In this document: one piece after another, positions 40,272 through 50,058 of the stretch
How the letters are laid out: each line of letters opens with the position of its first letter
How positions within the stretch are numbered: position 1 is the first letter of the stretch
Source of the DNA: Porphyra umbilicalis
Lineage: Eukaryota; Rhodophyta; Bangiophyceae; Bangiales; Bangiaceae
Reading direction: 5' to 3'
DNA length: 64,000 nucleotides
NCBI GenBank assembly: GCA_002049455.2
Contig: KV919124.1
Coordinates: forward strand, 1-64,000
Position numbers and translations under genes: made by a program
Notes under the pieces: model-generated
Databases searched by the model: none
What the model saw: only the letters and a program-made list of their open reading frames with translations
Told to the model about the DNA's origin: nothing

Positions 40272-42014
40272 ATGCCGGCCGCCGGCAGCCACCGTGCACC
40301 CTTCGCCCGTCCCGACGCTGAGTCCAGGGGCTCCGGGGGAGGCGTCGGCGGAAACGCTGGCGGCGGGCCACGACAAGCCGGCAGGCCACGACAAGCCGGC
40401 GGGCCACCACCAGCCGGCGGGCCCCGACCTGCCGGCGGGCCAGGGCAAGCCGGCGGGCGAGGACACGCCGGCGGGCCAGGACACGCCGGCGGACCACGAC
40501 AAGCCGGCGGGCGACGAACAGCCGGCGGGCCACGACCAGCCGGTGAGGCACGGCCTGCCGGCGTACCAGGACAAGCCGGCGGCAGCGCGGGGCGCGACGC
40601 CGCCGGTGGAGAAGTAGTCGACGTTGAAGACGTCGGCTGTGACGTTGCTGCGCTCAAGTACGCGGCCCCCGCGATGGGGACCGGTCCGGGCTGGACCGAC
40701 GAGGAGCGTGTTGCGTTGTGCAGAGCCTACCTGACCACGTCGCAGGACCCTGTTAAGGGGGCGGACCAGAGTGGCCCGACTTTTTGGACTGCGGTGGTCT
40801 CGGCATGGAAGCGGTTGCTGGCGGGACGCCCTGGCGTCCCCCGGCGCACTGAGCGAGGAGTGGGGGGGGTGCAGAAGCAGTGGGACAAGATCCGCAAGGG
40901 TGTCAACGAGTTTGGCTCGCACTACCTGGCGGTCCAGCGCATGGAGCTGACGGGCAACCCAAGTGAGGAGGACATGATTAGCGCGGCCATGGCGCGCTTC
41001 TGCGGCGCCAATGTGTACGAGGCGATGCGCAAGGACCGCGCGGCGGACATGGCCAAGGGCAAGACAACCAAGCGCAAGTCCAAGCAAGTGCACTGCCCGT
41101 GGGTCCCGTGCTGGCGGGTGCTGCGACACGTCGACAAGTTCAGCGGGGCCGCCGGGGCCGCCGCTGCCGACGGCGGCGCCGCCGGTGCCGGATCATCCGG
41201 CGGCTCTCCCGGCGGCCGCTCGACAAGCGACTCTGACGAGGACGCGGAGGACGCGGGTGCTGGCGGTTACCAATCGCGCCCGCGTGGCTCAAAGGCCGCC
41301 AAGCGTGACAGGGCGGAGGACATCCAGGCGTCGCGTATGCTGAAGGCAAGCACGGACGCGTTGTCTGCGCTGGCCCAAGCAACGTCTGAGCGTACAACCG
41401 TGGCATTTCTCAACAGTGCTGAGATGCGGGACACTCCTGAAGCTATCGCTTTCCGTCGAGCCCATGCCCGCAAGCTGATGGCGGCGGCCGGGTTGGACGT
41501 GTCCCCGCCGGGTACTTTGTCTTCTCTGGCGGGGACGGCCGCCGCCTCCACGCCCGCGACTGGCGCAGATGTGCCGGCGGAGGGGGGGGCGACGCCCTCT
41601 ACACCCGCCCGCACGTCAACCTCGACACCGCGTTCGCCGCCGGCGCCGGCGCCGGCGCAGGCACCGGCGGCTGGCGCGGCACTGGTGCCGGCATCTCCGC
41701 CGGCGGCGAGCAGCACAGGACCTGAGCCGCCGGCACGAGCGGTCAAGGAAGCGGCGGCGAGTACATCTGCACCGCCGGCCTCGGCGGACGGCTCCGGTGC
41801 AGCGAGCCGTGGCCGGCGGTCGCTGGTGACCAAGCAGGCCAAGGCGGCGGCAGCTCTTGCCGCCGCGTCGAAGGCGCTCGACGACGAGAACGACGGCGTT
41901 TATGTGGTGCCTGTCTTTAACACGCGCGACAGTGGCGCGGGCCATGTCGAGGACAAGGATGAAGCTGAGGGGGATGACTCTAGTGATGACGAGACCAACG
42001 CTGAGTACCAATAG
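40272..42014 (+). CDS. Myb/SANT-like DNA-binding protein of a PIF/Harbinger element
   Basis: Open from ATG 40272; the likely functional start is ATG 40674 (MGTGPGWTDEERVALCRAYL), because the preceding codons are a Gly/Pro repeat open in two frames. From 40674 the product is 446 residues. The trihelix/SANT-type domain spans about residues 6-105: WTDEERVALC, FWTAVVSAWKRLL, QKQWDKIRKGVNEFGSHY, NPSEEDMISAAMARFCG. A basic linker KGKTTKRKSKQ and CPWVPCWRVLRHVDKF follow, matching the plant NAM-associated/Myb-like proteins that have a conserved C-W-x-L-R stretch. The rest is Ala/Ser/Pro-rich with an acidic Ser/Asp tail (EGDDSSDDETNAEYQ). PIF/Harbinger elements typically encode such a protein with the transposase; here the transposase gene lies convergently 289 bp away. 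Confidence 0.75.
   Translation: MPAAGSHRAPFARPDAESRGSGGGVGGNAGGGPRQAGRPRQAGGPPPAGGPRPAGGPGQAGGRGHAGGPGHAGGPRQAGGRRTAGGPRPAGEARPAGVPGQAGGSAGRDAAGGEVVDVEDVGCDVAALKYAAPAMGTGPGWTDEERVALCRAYLTTSQDPVKGADQSGPTFWTAVVSAWKRLLAGRPGVPRRTERGVGGVQKQWDKIRKGVNEFGSHYLAVQRMELTGNPSEEDMISAAMARFCGANVYEAMRKDRAADMAKGKTTKRKSKQVHCPWVPCWRVLRHVDKFSGAAGAAAADGGAAGAGSSGGSPGGRSTSDSDEDAEDAGAGGYQSRPRGSKAAKRDRAEDIQASRMLKASTDALSALAQATSERTTVAFLNSAEMRDTPEAIAFRRAHARKLMAAAGLDVSPPGTLSSLAGTAAASTPATGADVPAEGGATPSTPARTSTSTPRSPPAPAPAQAPAAGAALVPASPPAASSTGPEPPARAVKEAAASTSAPPASADGSGAASRGRRSLVTKQAKAAAALAAASKALDDENDGVYVVPVFNTRDSGAGHVEDKDEAEGDDSSDDETNAEYQ
40369..40590 (+). repeat. 18-bp tandem repeats
   Basis: About 12 degenerate units of GGCCACGACAAGCCGGCG, six codons each. 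Open both as GHDKPA-like and, in another frame, as GGPRQA-like repeats. Confidence 0.75.
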
Positions 42015-42302
42015 TGTGTGGAGTGTGTATCGGGCAGCGACTTCAAAGGTTTTTTTTTCCCCGTTGGGCAGGGTTTTTTTTTCATACTTCTTTCGTCTTT
42101 GCGCGCAACAGTGGCATTACTTTGGCATCATTTATACGGCCGCTATGGCGGCCCTTGGCGGGTCCCGCCTCTGTGTCGTTTGCGAGCAAGGCCTCCGTGA
42201 CATTTGCGAGAAAGGAGTCAAGACAAAGGCAAGAGGACAGACAAGTCGAAGGAAAAAAAAACCCGCGGGGGGGAAAAAAAAAAACCTTTTGTGCTGCCCC
42301 GG
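42015..42302. other. Convergent spacer between Myb-like and transposase genes
   Basis: T-run at 42051-42058 and 42071-42078 (3' flank of the Myb-like gene) and A-runs at 42254-42262 and 42271-42281 (3' flank of the minus-strand gene). Confidence 0.5.
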
Positions 42303-45300
42303 TTACAAGTATGGCTCAAGAAGCGTGGCTCTGTCCGCCCACACATCCTCCGCCAGGTCGTGTCTCAGCTTGGTATGCTCCTCCTCACTCCGTGTCTCCG
42401 CCCACGCGCCCAGAGCATGCCCAAAAGTGCCTGCGGGCAGCCAGGCGACAGGCGCAATGACGGGGGCGGGGGGGGCACCCGCGCCCACGAAGCCCTCCCC
42501 AGTGTCGTGGCCATTGCTACCGACGGCACCACCGCCGCTAGCACCAGATCCGCCGCCGCCGCCGGCTCCACTGCCACCGGCGGCGCCGACAATCCCACGA
42601 CCCCCAGCTGCCGCCGCACCAACGCGGTGCCCCAAACGCCCCGAGCCGCCGCCGCCGGCCGCCTGACCGCCGGCGGCGGCGGCGGCAGCAGATCCACCAC
42701 CGCCCGCCCCCCCCCCACCTGGTGCCGGTCCTGCCGAGCGGCCGCCATCGGCCGCCTGACCGCCGGCGGCGGCAGCGGAGAATGCGCCAGCACCGCCGCC
42801 GCCGGCCGCCCCGCCAGCGCCGGCGGCGGCAGCAGCCAATCCGCCTCCTGCCGCCCTTCCACCACCAAGTCCCGGTCCCGCCAAACCGCTGCCGCCGGCC
42901 GCCGGACAGCCGGCGGCGGCGGCGGCAGCAGATCCCCCCGCCCCACCTCCTCCACCATCCTGTCCCCGTCCCGCCAAGCCGCCGCCGCCAGCCGCCTGAC
43001 CGCCGGCGGCCGCAGCAGGAGGTGCGCCAACACCGCCGCCGCCGGCCGCCTCGCCAGCGCCGGCGGCGGCAGCAGCCAATCCGCCACCGGCCGCCCCCGC
43101 ACCACCAAGCCCCGGTCCTGCCAAGCTGCCGCCGCCGGCCGCCTGACCGCCGGCAACGGCAGGGGCAGCAGATCCCCCCGCCCCCGCTCCCCCACCACCC
43201 TGTCCCCCACCCGCCAAGCCGCCGGCGCCGGCCGCCCAGCCGCCCGCGGCGCCAGCGGCAGCAGATCCCACCACCCCCGCTCCCCCACCACCCTGTCCCC
43301 CACCCACCAAGCCGCCGGCGCCGGCCGCCCAACCGCCCGCGGCGGCAGCGGCAGCAGATCCCACCACCCCCGCACCCCCACCATCAAGATCCGGTCCCAC
43401 CAAACCGCCGCCGCCGGCCGCCGGACCGCCGGCGGCGGCGGCGGCAGCAGATCCCCCCGCCCCACCTCCTCCACCACCCTGTCCCCGTCGCGCCGATCCG
43501 CCGCCGCCAGCCGCCTGACCGCCGGCGGCGGCAGCAGGAAGTGCGCCAACACCGCCGCCGCCGGCCGCCTCGCCAGCGCCGGCGGCGGCAGCAGCCAATC
43601 CGCCACCGGCCGCCCCCGCACCACCAAGCCCCGGTCCCGCCAAGCTGCCGCCGCCGGCCGCCTGACCGCCGGCAACGGCAGGGGCAGCAGATCCCCCCGC
43701 CCCCGCTCCCCCACCACCCTGTCCCCCACCCGCCAAGCCGCCGGCGCCGGCCGCCCAACCGCCCGCGGCGCCAGCGGCAGCAGATCCCACCACCCCCGCT
43801 CCCCCACCACCCTGTCCTCCACCCGCCAAGCCGCCGGCGCCGGCCGCCCAACCGCCCGCGGCGGCAGCGGCAGCAGATCCCACCACCCCCGCACCCCCAC
43901 CATCAAGATCCGGTCCCACCAAACCGCCGCCGCCGGCCGCCGGACCGCCGGCGGCGGCGGCGGCAGCAGATCCCCCCGCCCCACCTCCTCCACCACCCTG
44001 TCCCCGTCGCGCCGATCCGCCGCCGCCAGCCGCCTGACCGCCGGCGGCGGCAGCAGGAAGTGCGCCAACACCGCCGCCGCCGGCCGCCTCGCCAGCGCCG
44101 ACGGCGGCAGCAGCCAATCCGCCACCGGCCGCCCCCGCACCACCAAGCCCCGGTCCCGCCAAGCTGCCGCCGCCGGCCGCCTGACCGCCGGCAACGGCAG
44201 GGGCAGCAGATCCCCCCGCCCCCGCTCCCCCACCACCCTGTCCCCCACCCGCCAAGCCGCCGCCGCCGGCCGCCTGACCGCCGGCGGCCATACGGGTGCG
44301 GGACACGTACCCGTCTCGTCGCTGTTCCGTAACCATGTTGTGAAGGATGGCCACCGCCTTGGTGACGGTGACCATCTGCGCTACGGACGCGTACCTGGCA
44401 GGATGGAGAGCGACGTGGAAGCGAGCCGTCAACACCGCATACAGGCGTTCCACATCTTTTCGAAGTGCTTCCTGAAGACGGTTAAATGTAACCTCGACTT
44501 CTGTCGTGGGGTCGGGGAACGGAGAAACGAAAAAAGCAAACCTAGGATAAATACCATCCACAAGATAATAGAGGAGCGTGCGGGTCGTGCCGTTAGCAGT
44601 GAAAGAAAACGTACGGGGCGGCCATTCCCCGTTCGTGACGGATAAATAGAGGGGGGAAACATGCATAACGTTAAGGTCGTTATGAGATCCAGGACACCCC
44701 ACAAATAAGTGCCAAATCCATAGGTCCTCATCACAAACGGTCTCCATCACCACGAAGCGCTTCCCGTGGCGATTCTGGTACATGCCAGCAAACGCCTTTG
44801 GGCAGTTGCGCCACTCCCAGTGGCTGCAGTCGAGAGAGCCAATGCAACCGGGCATCCCGCGCTCAGCATTGCGCGTCAAAATGCGCTACAGTTCTTCAGG
44901 GGTGGGGGAACGCAAATATGAGGGTCCAAACTCATCCACAATAAACCGCATCAACTCTCGCACCGACATAGCAATGGTTGAAGCGGACAGTCGCACATAT
45001 TCATCCGTCCTGTCCGGCGCCTCTCCATACGCAGTGACTCGAAACGCCGCTACCACCTTTTGCAAGGGGTGAGCCTGGAGCCTCCCGGTGGCATTAATGC
45101 GCTGCGCAAAAAACGGTCGGTCCTTCACGGCGTTATAGACGCGAAGAAAGACGCTGCGCGGCACGCGGAACCGGCGCTCAAAGTCCCCCTCATCATACAC
45201 AGGCGGCTCCCCGTTCAGGCCAAAATAATCTCTCAGAATAGCGCGCAAACCTGAGCGGAAGTTACGCCGCTTATTCGGCCGCCGGCCCGGTACAGATCCA

Positions 45301-45452
45301 ACATAACGCGGCCGCCGGGACACCCGAGACCCACGCGCGCGCTTCCGCCAATGGCGCAACGCCTGCAGGTGCGCCGCAACCGCCGAAGCAATATGCAGGT
45401 CCTCGGTATCCTCCAGCATCGCATCCGCAGACATGTCTAAAGGATCATCCAT
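42303..45452 (-). pseudogene. PIF/Harbinger DDE transposase with in-frame TAG and giant Gly/Ala repeat tail
   Basis: ATG 45452 (MDDPLDMSADAML). One frame runs 1050 codons to 42303, interrupted only by a TAG at codon 189 (44888-44886) in PTPEEL*RILTRNAERGMPG. The N-terminal part has the HARBI1-like helical domain: FERRFRVPRSVFLRVYNAVK, YGEAPDRTDEYVRLSASTIA, FGPSYLRSPT. The DDE_Tnp_4 core follows. Candidate catalytic residues are D208 (GSLDCSHWEWRNCP), D259 (PGSHNDLNVMHVSPL) and E335 (RKDVERLYAVL), with LVDGIYPRFAFFV and AVAILHNMV in the usual order. After about residue 390 comes a 600-residue Gly/Ala tail made of tandem repeats, ending in a unique stretch with LRHDLAEDVWADRATLLEP. With a sense codon at 189 the frame would be complete. 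Readthrough is possible, so decay is not certain. Confidence 0.88.
42600..44295. repeat. Higher-order 519-bp repeat within the transposase tail
   Basis: CCTGACCGCCGGCAACGGC recurs at 43142, 43661 and 44180, exactly 519 bp (173 codons) apart, each 519-bp block being nearly identical. Each block is built of smaller units of roughly 75-90 bp with the pair GCCGCCGGC and GCCGGCGGC. Two minus-strand and two plus-strand frames are open across almost the whole array. Confidence 0.9.
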
Positions 45453-46444
45453 CGCGCGAAGACGACGGTCGCCACGACGGTGGTGGCGGACGGTCGTCGT
45501 CGACGACGACGCCAGTGCGCTACGCTGCCTGCGCCTCCTCACTCGGATCTCCTCAGCACCCCACTGAGAACACACCGCACGGACAGAGCAGATTTCCTTT
45601 GGCCCACCCCTCCGGCAGACCGTTTCAATGCCCCCCGCTGGAGCCCCGAAACGGTCGCATCCCGGGATGGAGGCTCGGTCACCTGTGGTCGCGTGCTCGA
45701 CGCGACGGTCCATAGCAGTCGCGATACCGTTGCAAACGGTGATCGCTCGAACGCTCTCCCGCGACACAAAGTGCACTGTTTGTCACTGACGTTTCAAGAA
45801 GGCCGGATGCCACGACACAAGCATTTCAAACGGCGGCCAAAGCAGCGCCAGCCAATGAGAGAGCTGAACAAGTTGGGGAGGAGAGCTCCCACTCCCCAAA
45901 TCGTGCAGAGAATGGGGGACAGGGGCCTCACCCCCCATTTTCTGCCCGCTGAATCCGTGTGTACTTATGTGATTCCAATCAACTAGATTCGGGGTTTCTC
46001 CCTTCGATTTGGGGTGCCCGACGTTGCTGTGGGACCCTCCCCATCCCCAAGAGCTGAAATTAAGGCACGTGGAACATTTATTAGACACGTTTCTGACACG
46101 TTAGCATATTCGAACTTGGGGAAGACGTTGTTGGGTGTGCTCTGACAGTTTGAATCTCTCAGGCAGAAATTCCCCAGTACGGAGCCTCAAACGTAGTTTG
46201 ATTCTACTCTCTTAATGACGCTAGTAGGCTACTTTGTCCGTTTGCGAGCACCCCAGATTGCTGATCGTTCAACAGTGTCAGATCTTCACCCCCGAGTCCA
46301 GCCAGTGGGCCAGTGCTCACACGAATTGACGGATTCAATGACACGGCGTGCACATGAAGTGCAGATCGGTCGGCATTCCAGCCCCCATGACAGAACTATG
46401 CACAAAACAAGTGACGAATTTTCAGACGAACGACAGCAGACGAC
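45453..46444. other. 5' flank of the transposase gene
   Basis: No supported gene. The terminal inverted repeat expected for a Harbinger element should lie here, but I could not pair any sequence with the 37-38.5 kb side. Confidence 0.35.
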
Positions 46445-46905
46445 TGTCTACGCCAAGGGGTGGGGTGGGGCGGGTGGCTTGGCGTGGCGTGGCGTGGCGT
46501 GGTGAGTGGTGGGGTAGCGCGGGTGAAGTGGCGCGGGGTGGGGTGGCGCGGGGCGGGATGGGGTGGCGCGGGTGGGGTGGCGCGGAGTGGGATGGCTTGG
46601 GTGGGGTGGCGCGGAGTGGGGTGGCGCGGGGTGGGGTGGCACGGGTGGGGTGGCGCGGGGTGGGGTTGGGTGGCGCCGGCTCGGTGAGGTGGCGCGGGTG
46701 GGGTGGGTGGGGTGGGGTGTAGTGGGATGCGGGCGAATGAGGCAGGGTGTGGTGGGGCGGCGCGGGTGTGGTGGCGCGGGGTGGCGTGGGGTGGCGTGGG
46801 TGGCGTGGGGTGGCGCGGGTGGCGTGGGGTGACGCGGGTGGCACGGGTGGGGTGCAGTGTGGTTGGGTGGGGCACGTGGAATGGGGTGGTATCGGGTGGG
46901 TGGGA
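46445..46905. repeat. G/T-rich degenerate tandem repeat
   Basis: Almost continuous (GGGGTGGCGCG)n-like sequence with 10-22 bp periodicity. The plus strand is G-rich and the minus strand reads as CCACCCCGCGCCA. Open in all frames, so not evidence of coding. The dense G3-4 runs make G-quadruplex formation plausible. Confidence 0.88.
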
Positions 46906-47719
46906 CCCGTAGATGACATGGAATGCGAAGCGTGGTGGAAGGCGCACTCGTGGCACTGTCGTACAAACGGGAGTGCATAATGTACAGGCGAGAAAATGAT
47001 CACGTCCTGTCAAATCGGGGACATCTATTGCATATTCTGGACAGGGCACCGAGACCTTAAATTTTGGAACCCTACAGCCGCCTGCCAGCCGACGGGCACT
47101 CCCTGTGGTACAGAGCATCGCACTAATGGTGCTCTGTGCATGAAGAACACCCGTTCTTTCGTGCTTCTGAAGTCTTAGTATTTGAGGTGCTAGCCTTCTA
47201 CGGGTATCTGGAGGCGCGGAGATGTACACGTCACGTAGACAAGGGTACACCTGTGACATCCTCTGGTTAGGGCTTCATCAAATGTTTCTTGAGCACCCTT
47301 CAGGAGCTGGCCGGCCGCCGGGCACCAAAGTAGCCATGCTGTGTTTGTGCCTGCCGAATGATCTTTAGTCAGCTACTTTGTTATAGTATTTCATGACTCC
47401 ATGCTGTCTTTCGGTGGTGACAGCCCATACAGTCTTTTTCCACTGCCGGGCACCCTTTGTGGCGATCATAATCTGTCTACGTGGTACTCGATTTGCATAC
47501 GTGGCGAACGATCGCAGACGGGAATCGGCCTTGATCGCACCATGGAGGCCGGTCGATCTACACTTGTTACAAGGCACCGTGCCCAAGAAATGATGTCACA
47601 GCAATGGAGAAAGGCTGTACCAGTTTGAGCGAAAAAAGCACATTTTCCAATTGTAAGATAGCTCTTCGGCAGTTATTGAGAGGGCCCTTCCACTCTGAGG
47701 CTGCTTGGATGCGACCTTA
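46906..47719. other. Gene-poor region
   Basis: A minus frame of 73 codons (47365-47586; C-x-x-C near the start, KKTVWAVTTERQHG) was seen but has no recognised domain. Otherwise nothing. Confidence 0.35.
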
Positions 47720-47852
47720 CAGCCGTTCTCCCCAAATCCCGCACTCCAACTGTTACAAAAGAGTTCCAAATCGGCCTCTGCGGGGTCGCAGAGGCCGGTT
47801 TGGGACTCTGATTGCAACTGTCGGAGTGCGAGATTCTTGGGAGAACGGCTGC
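47720..47852. repeat. Large imperfect foldback (~65-bp arms)
   Basis: The left half starts CAGCCGTTCTCCCC and runs to CGGCCTCTGCG. The right half, CGCAGAGGCCG to GGGAGAACGGCTG, is its reverse complement with scattered mismatches and small gaps. The loop is only a few bases. No coding content. Looks like a foldback or MITE-type element. Confidence 0.8.
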
Positions 47853-48029
47853 ATGTGGCAGAAAAGGTGCTAGCCGGCCCGCGGGCACGAAGCCCTAGCC
47901 GGCCCGCGGGCACTAGTCTATCCTTAAAGATCATCAGTCCATACTCCGCACTCTTTTCTCGCTCCCCTGGCGTTCGTGTTCCTGTTCAGATCGGCCAATA
48001 TGGGCAGACTGCAATGTTTTTGACGTGGT

Positions 48030-48470
48030 ATTGCTAACCTCCAAAAAATGTCACATGCAGAGAGAAGGGAGGCGCAGCCGACGACAAAGCGAATAAATGA
48101 AGCCGGATTGGCTCTTCGAGAAGCAGCGATCGGACTATTGGCTGAGAGTTGCCGCCAATAATCTGGCAAGCCAATCAACGTGTATTACAGGAGTCACGCA
48201 GATCCATTGCAACCCACAATGAGAATTCCAGAGAATTTTGGGTCGCTCGCTTGAGCCTGAAGAGGGCATGGAGAGGGTAAAAGAAATTTGAAGAAATATG
48301 TCGAACTCATGAGAAATCACAGGTATGGCCCAGAACCCTCTCCATGCCCTCTTCAGGCCCAAGCAAGTGGCCCAAAAATCCCAGGAAAACGTATTGAGAT
48401 CGTGATGTGCGTTTCCAGTGCGCAGAGCTGCATGGGAAGACTATGTAAGGATCTCATATGAGCCCTAGTC
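48030..48470. repeat. Dispersed ~400-bp repeat, copy 2
   Basis: Diverged copy of 28970-29350. It contains an internal inverted repeat: GCCTGAAGAGGGCATGGAGA (48256-48275) against TCTCCATGCCCTCTTCAGGC (about 48338-48357). Confidence 0.75.
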
Positions 48471-49794
48471 ATCTCATTGGTCCACGTACGCTGTTGAATG
48501 ATTGCAACCACTCTGCAACAGCCATTATTTGGAGATCAGTACACAGCGTTTTGTCCCCGATTCGTTAAAACTGAGAACTGCCAGATTCGAACACGCCCAC
48601 CGACGGTTCGCAGAACTGTCGCACATTGATCATGGGATCAAATTATGCCCACTTTTTGTTGACCTTGGAGACAGAGCCCGCAGTGGAGTTCAGAAGTGCT
48701 CGAAAATCATCTGCACCGATATTCAGTGGGAATCATCCTCACACCAGCACCTGCAGATTCGGCAATTGTCCGGCGAAGTTACTGCACCACGCTCATGAAG
48801 GATCATTCCGATTCGCTGGTTCTGATCGTTCTGCGTATCGTGCTAAGGACTGTCCTGAAGTGGGAGTAAGATCATCCTGAGGATCGTGCTCAGGACTGTC
48901 CTGGCGTCGGAGTACAATCATCCTGGGGGCCGTCGTCATAGATTGAGTGAACGAGTGCGCAAGATTGATCTAGATTCCTGCCTCAAGGACTCGATCGTAT
49001 ATGTTAGCCTGGACCACTTCGAGTGACGTCCTGAGGAGGGTCTTCCGAAACCGATCAGAGAGCAAGACCTGCCCATGGGGCGTCGCTCCTGGGCCACGAA
49101 ACGTGTGCAGAGGGAGCCTCAATGTGACTTGGTAGTCGTGCGACCGACACGCTGTTTCCCGGCGCAAAGGGGATGGGAACAGGGTAAACATGCGTCGGCT
49201 CGCACATCGAGAATACCGTGAAGTCCCGAACGCACTCAGTCCCGATTTATCAATGATTGGGTCTCCGTCACGCGCAGTAAATTCGTTCTCAGCTCAGTGG
49301 CAATCTCGTCCCCAATCGTCCTAACACAGCACGTCCCGAACTCGCAATCCCACGGTTCAATACGTATTAGAAGCACTCGCATCAGGAACTCAAGCGCAGG
49401 AGTGATATGTCAGATTCAACGATGGGCATTGGTCTGAACGGAGAGACTGTTAAAAGGTTTTTGTTCACACTGGTGACGGAATAGGCAGACATTTTGTTTG
49501 CGGAAGAGGCAGTCAGACTATCAGTTGAACAAGTCCTCACATTTTTTTCGAATGACAGTTCCCGAGATGATCTGTGGGTCAGGATGACACTGCTTCTGGA
49601 ACGATCCCAGAGTCAGTCCCGAAGATGATCCGTTGAACGAGTCCAGAACTGTAGTGATAAACTGCCGAATCACAGAGGTCACTCGAGAATGAGGCAATCT
49701 GAAATGTAGGATTTTGGCTGATCCACGGAACTGTTGTGCACATGATCCTCCGAATCATGCTGAGGCCATCTCACAAGAGCTTTGCATGGCTATC
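48471..49794. other. Gene-poor region
   Basis: No gene recognised. Short repeats of TGATC(A/C)TGAGGATCGTGCT-like sequence occur around 48800-48930. Confidence 0.35.
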
Positions 49795-50058
49795 TCAACA
49801 CATTCTTTCGCGTCTACTCGTTATAGATTTACAAGCCGGCAAATTTAGAACTGTCCCGGCGATGAAATACCGACCCGCAGTGTACTGCCCCTGACACAAT
49901 TCTGGATCAACGACGCAAAGATGGATCACCGGAATCGTCGATTCAAGCTCATTTGCCCGTCTTTCTACTGCTTTTTCTCTCTCCTTCGGCGCTGCTACAA
50001 ACATACAACAGCGGAGGGGGAGACAACATATCAACAGAGATACCAGAGGAAGGCGCAT
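49795..50058 (-). CDS. Possible small secreted protein
   Basis: 87 codons from ATG 50058. The N-terminus looks like a signal peptide: MRLP, then hydrophobic LVSLLICCLPLRCCMFVAA, with a plausible cleavage after VAA. The mature part of about 65 residues is charged at its start (PKEREKAVERR) and has four cysteines towards the end. No family is recognised and there is no CT-rich leader, so this stays tentative. Confidence 0.33.
   Translation of the reverse strand: MRLPLVSLLICCLPLRCCMFVAAPKEREKAVERRANELESTIPVIHLCVVDPELCQGQYTAGRYFIAGTVLNLPACKSITSRRERMC

Larger units (their letters stand above)
38528..40617 (+). pseudogene. Repeat-rich Pro/Gly protein upstream of the Myb-like gene, broken by a stop and a frameshift
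   Basis: ATG 38528 opens a charged N-terminus (MTRKPDPERDTERRRDQRRR) with a small Cys cluster (CTCSCHLGGCPPC). About 13 copies of a 30-residue repeat follow (units contain APSPPRNNWAPPARSHPQQA and GGNWGGGQG). The frame is closed by TGA at 39212-39214, where the other units have TGG, so this looks like a nonsense change. One unit of 89 instead of 90 nt (ending about 39436) shifts the frame; it stays open in the new frame through a Pro/Gly-rich part and an 18-bp array (GHDKPA-like units) to a TAG at 40615-40617. The Myb-like frame begins within or just after it. It may once have been part of one transposon-encoded protein. Confidence 0.45.

Noticed and set aside
38080-40590. CRISPR-like regular repeats
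   Set aside because: Repeats are contiguous tandem units of GC-rich coding sequence in a eukaryotic context, not repeats separated by unique spacers, and no cas genes are present.
42204-44645. Plus-strand 813- and 536-codon frames
   Set aside because: They lie opposite the DDE transposase and its repeat tail; Arg/Pro/Ser-rich composition follows from the repeat, with no conserved motif.
46396-47259. Pro/His/Thr-rich 287-codon minus frame
   Set aside because: It arises from the G/T-rich simple repeat, open in all frames.
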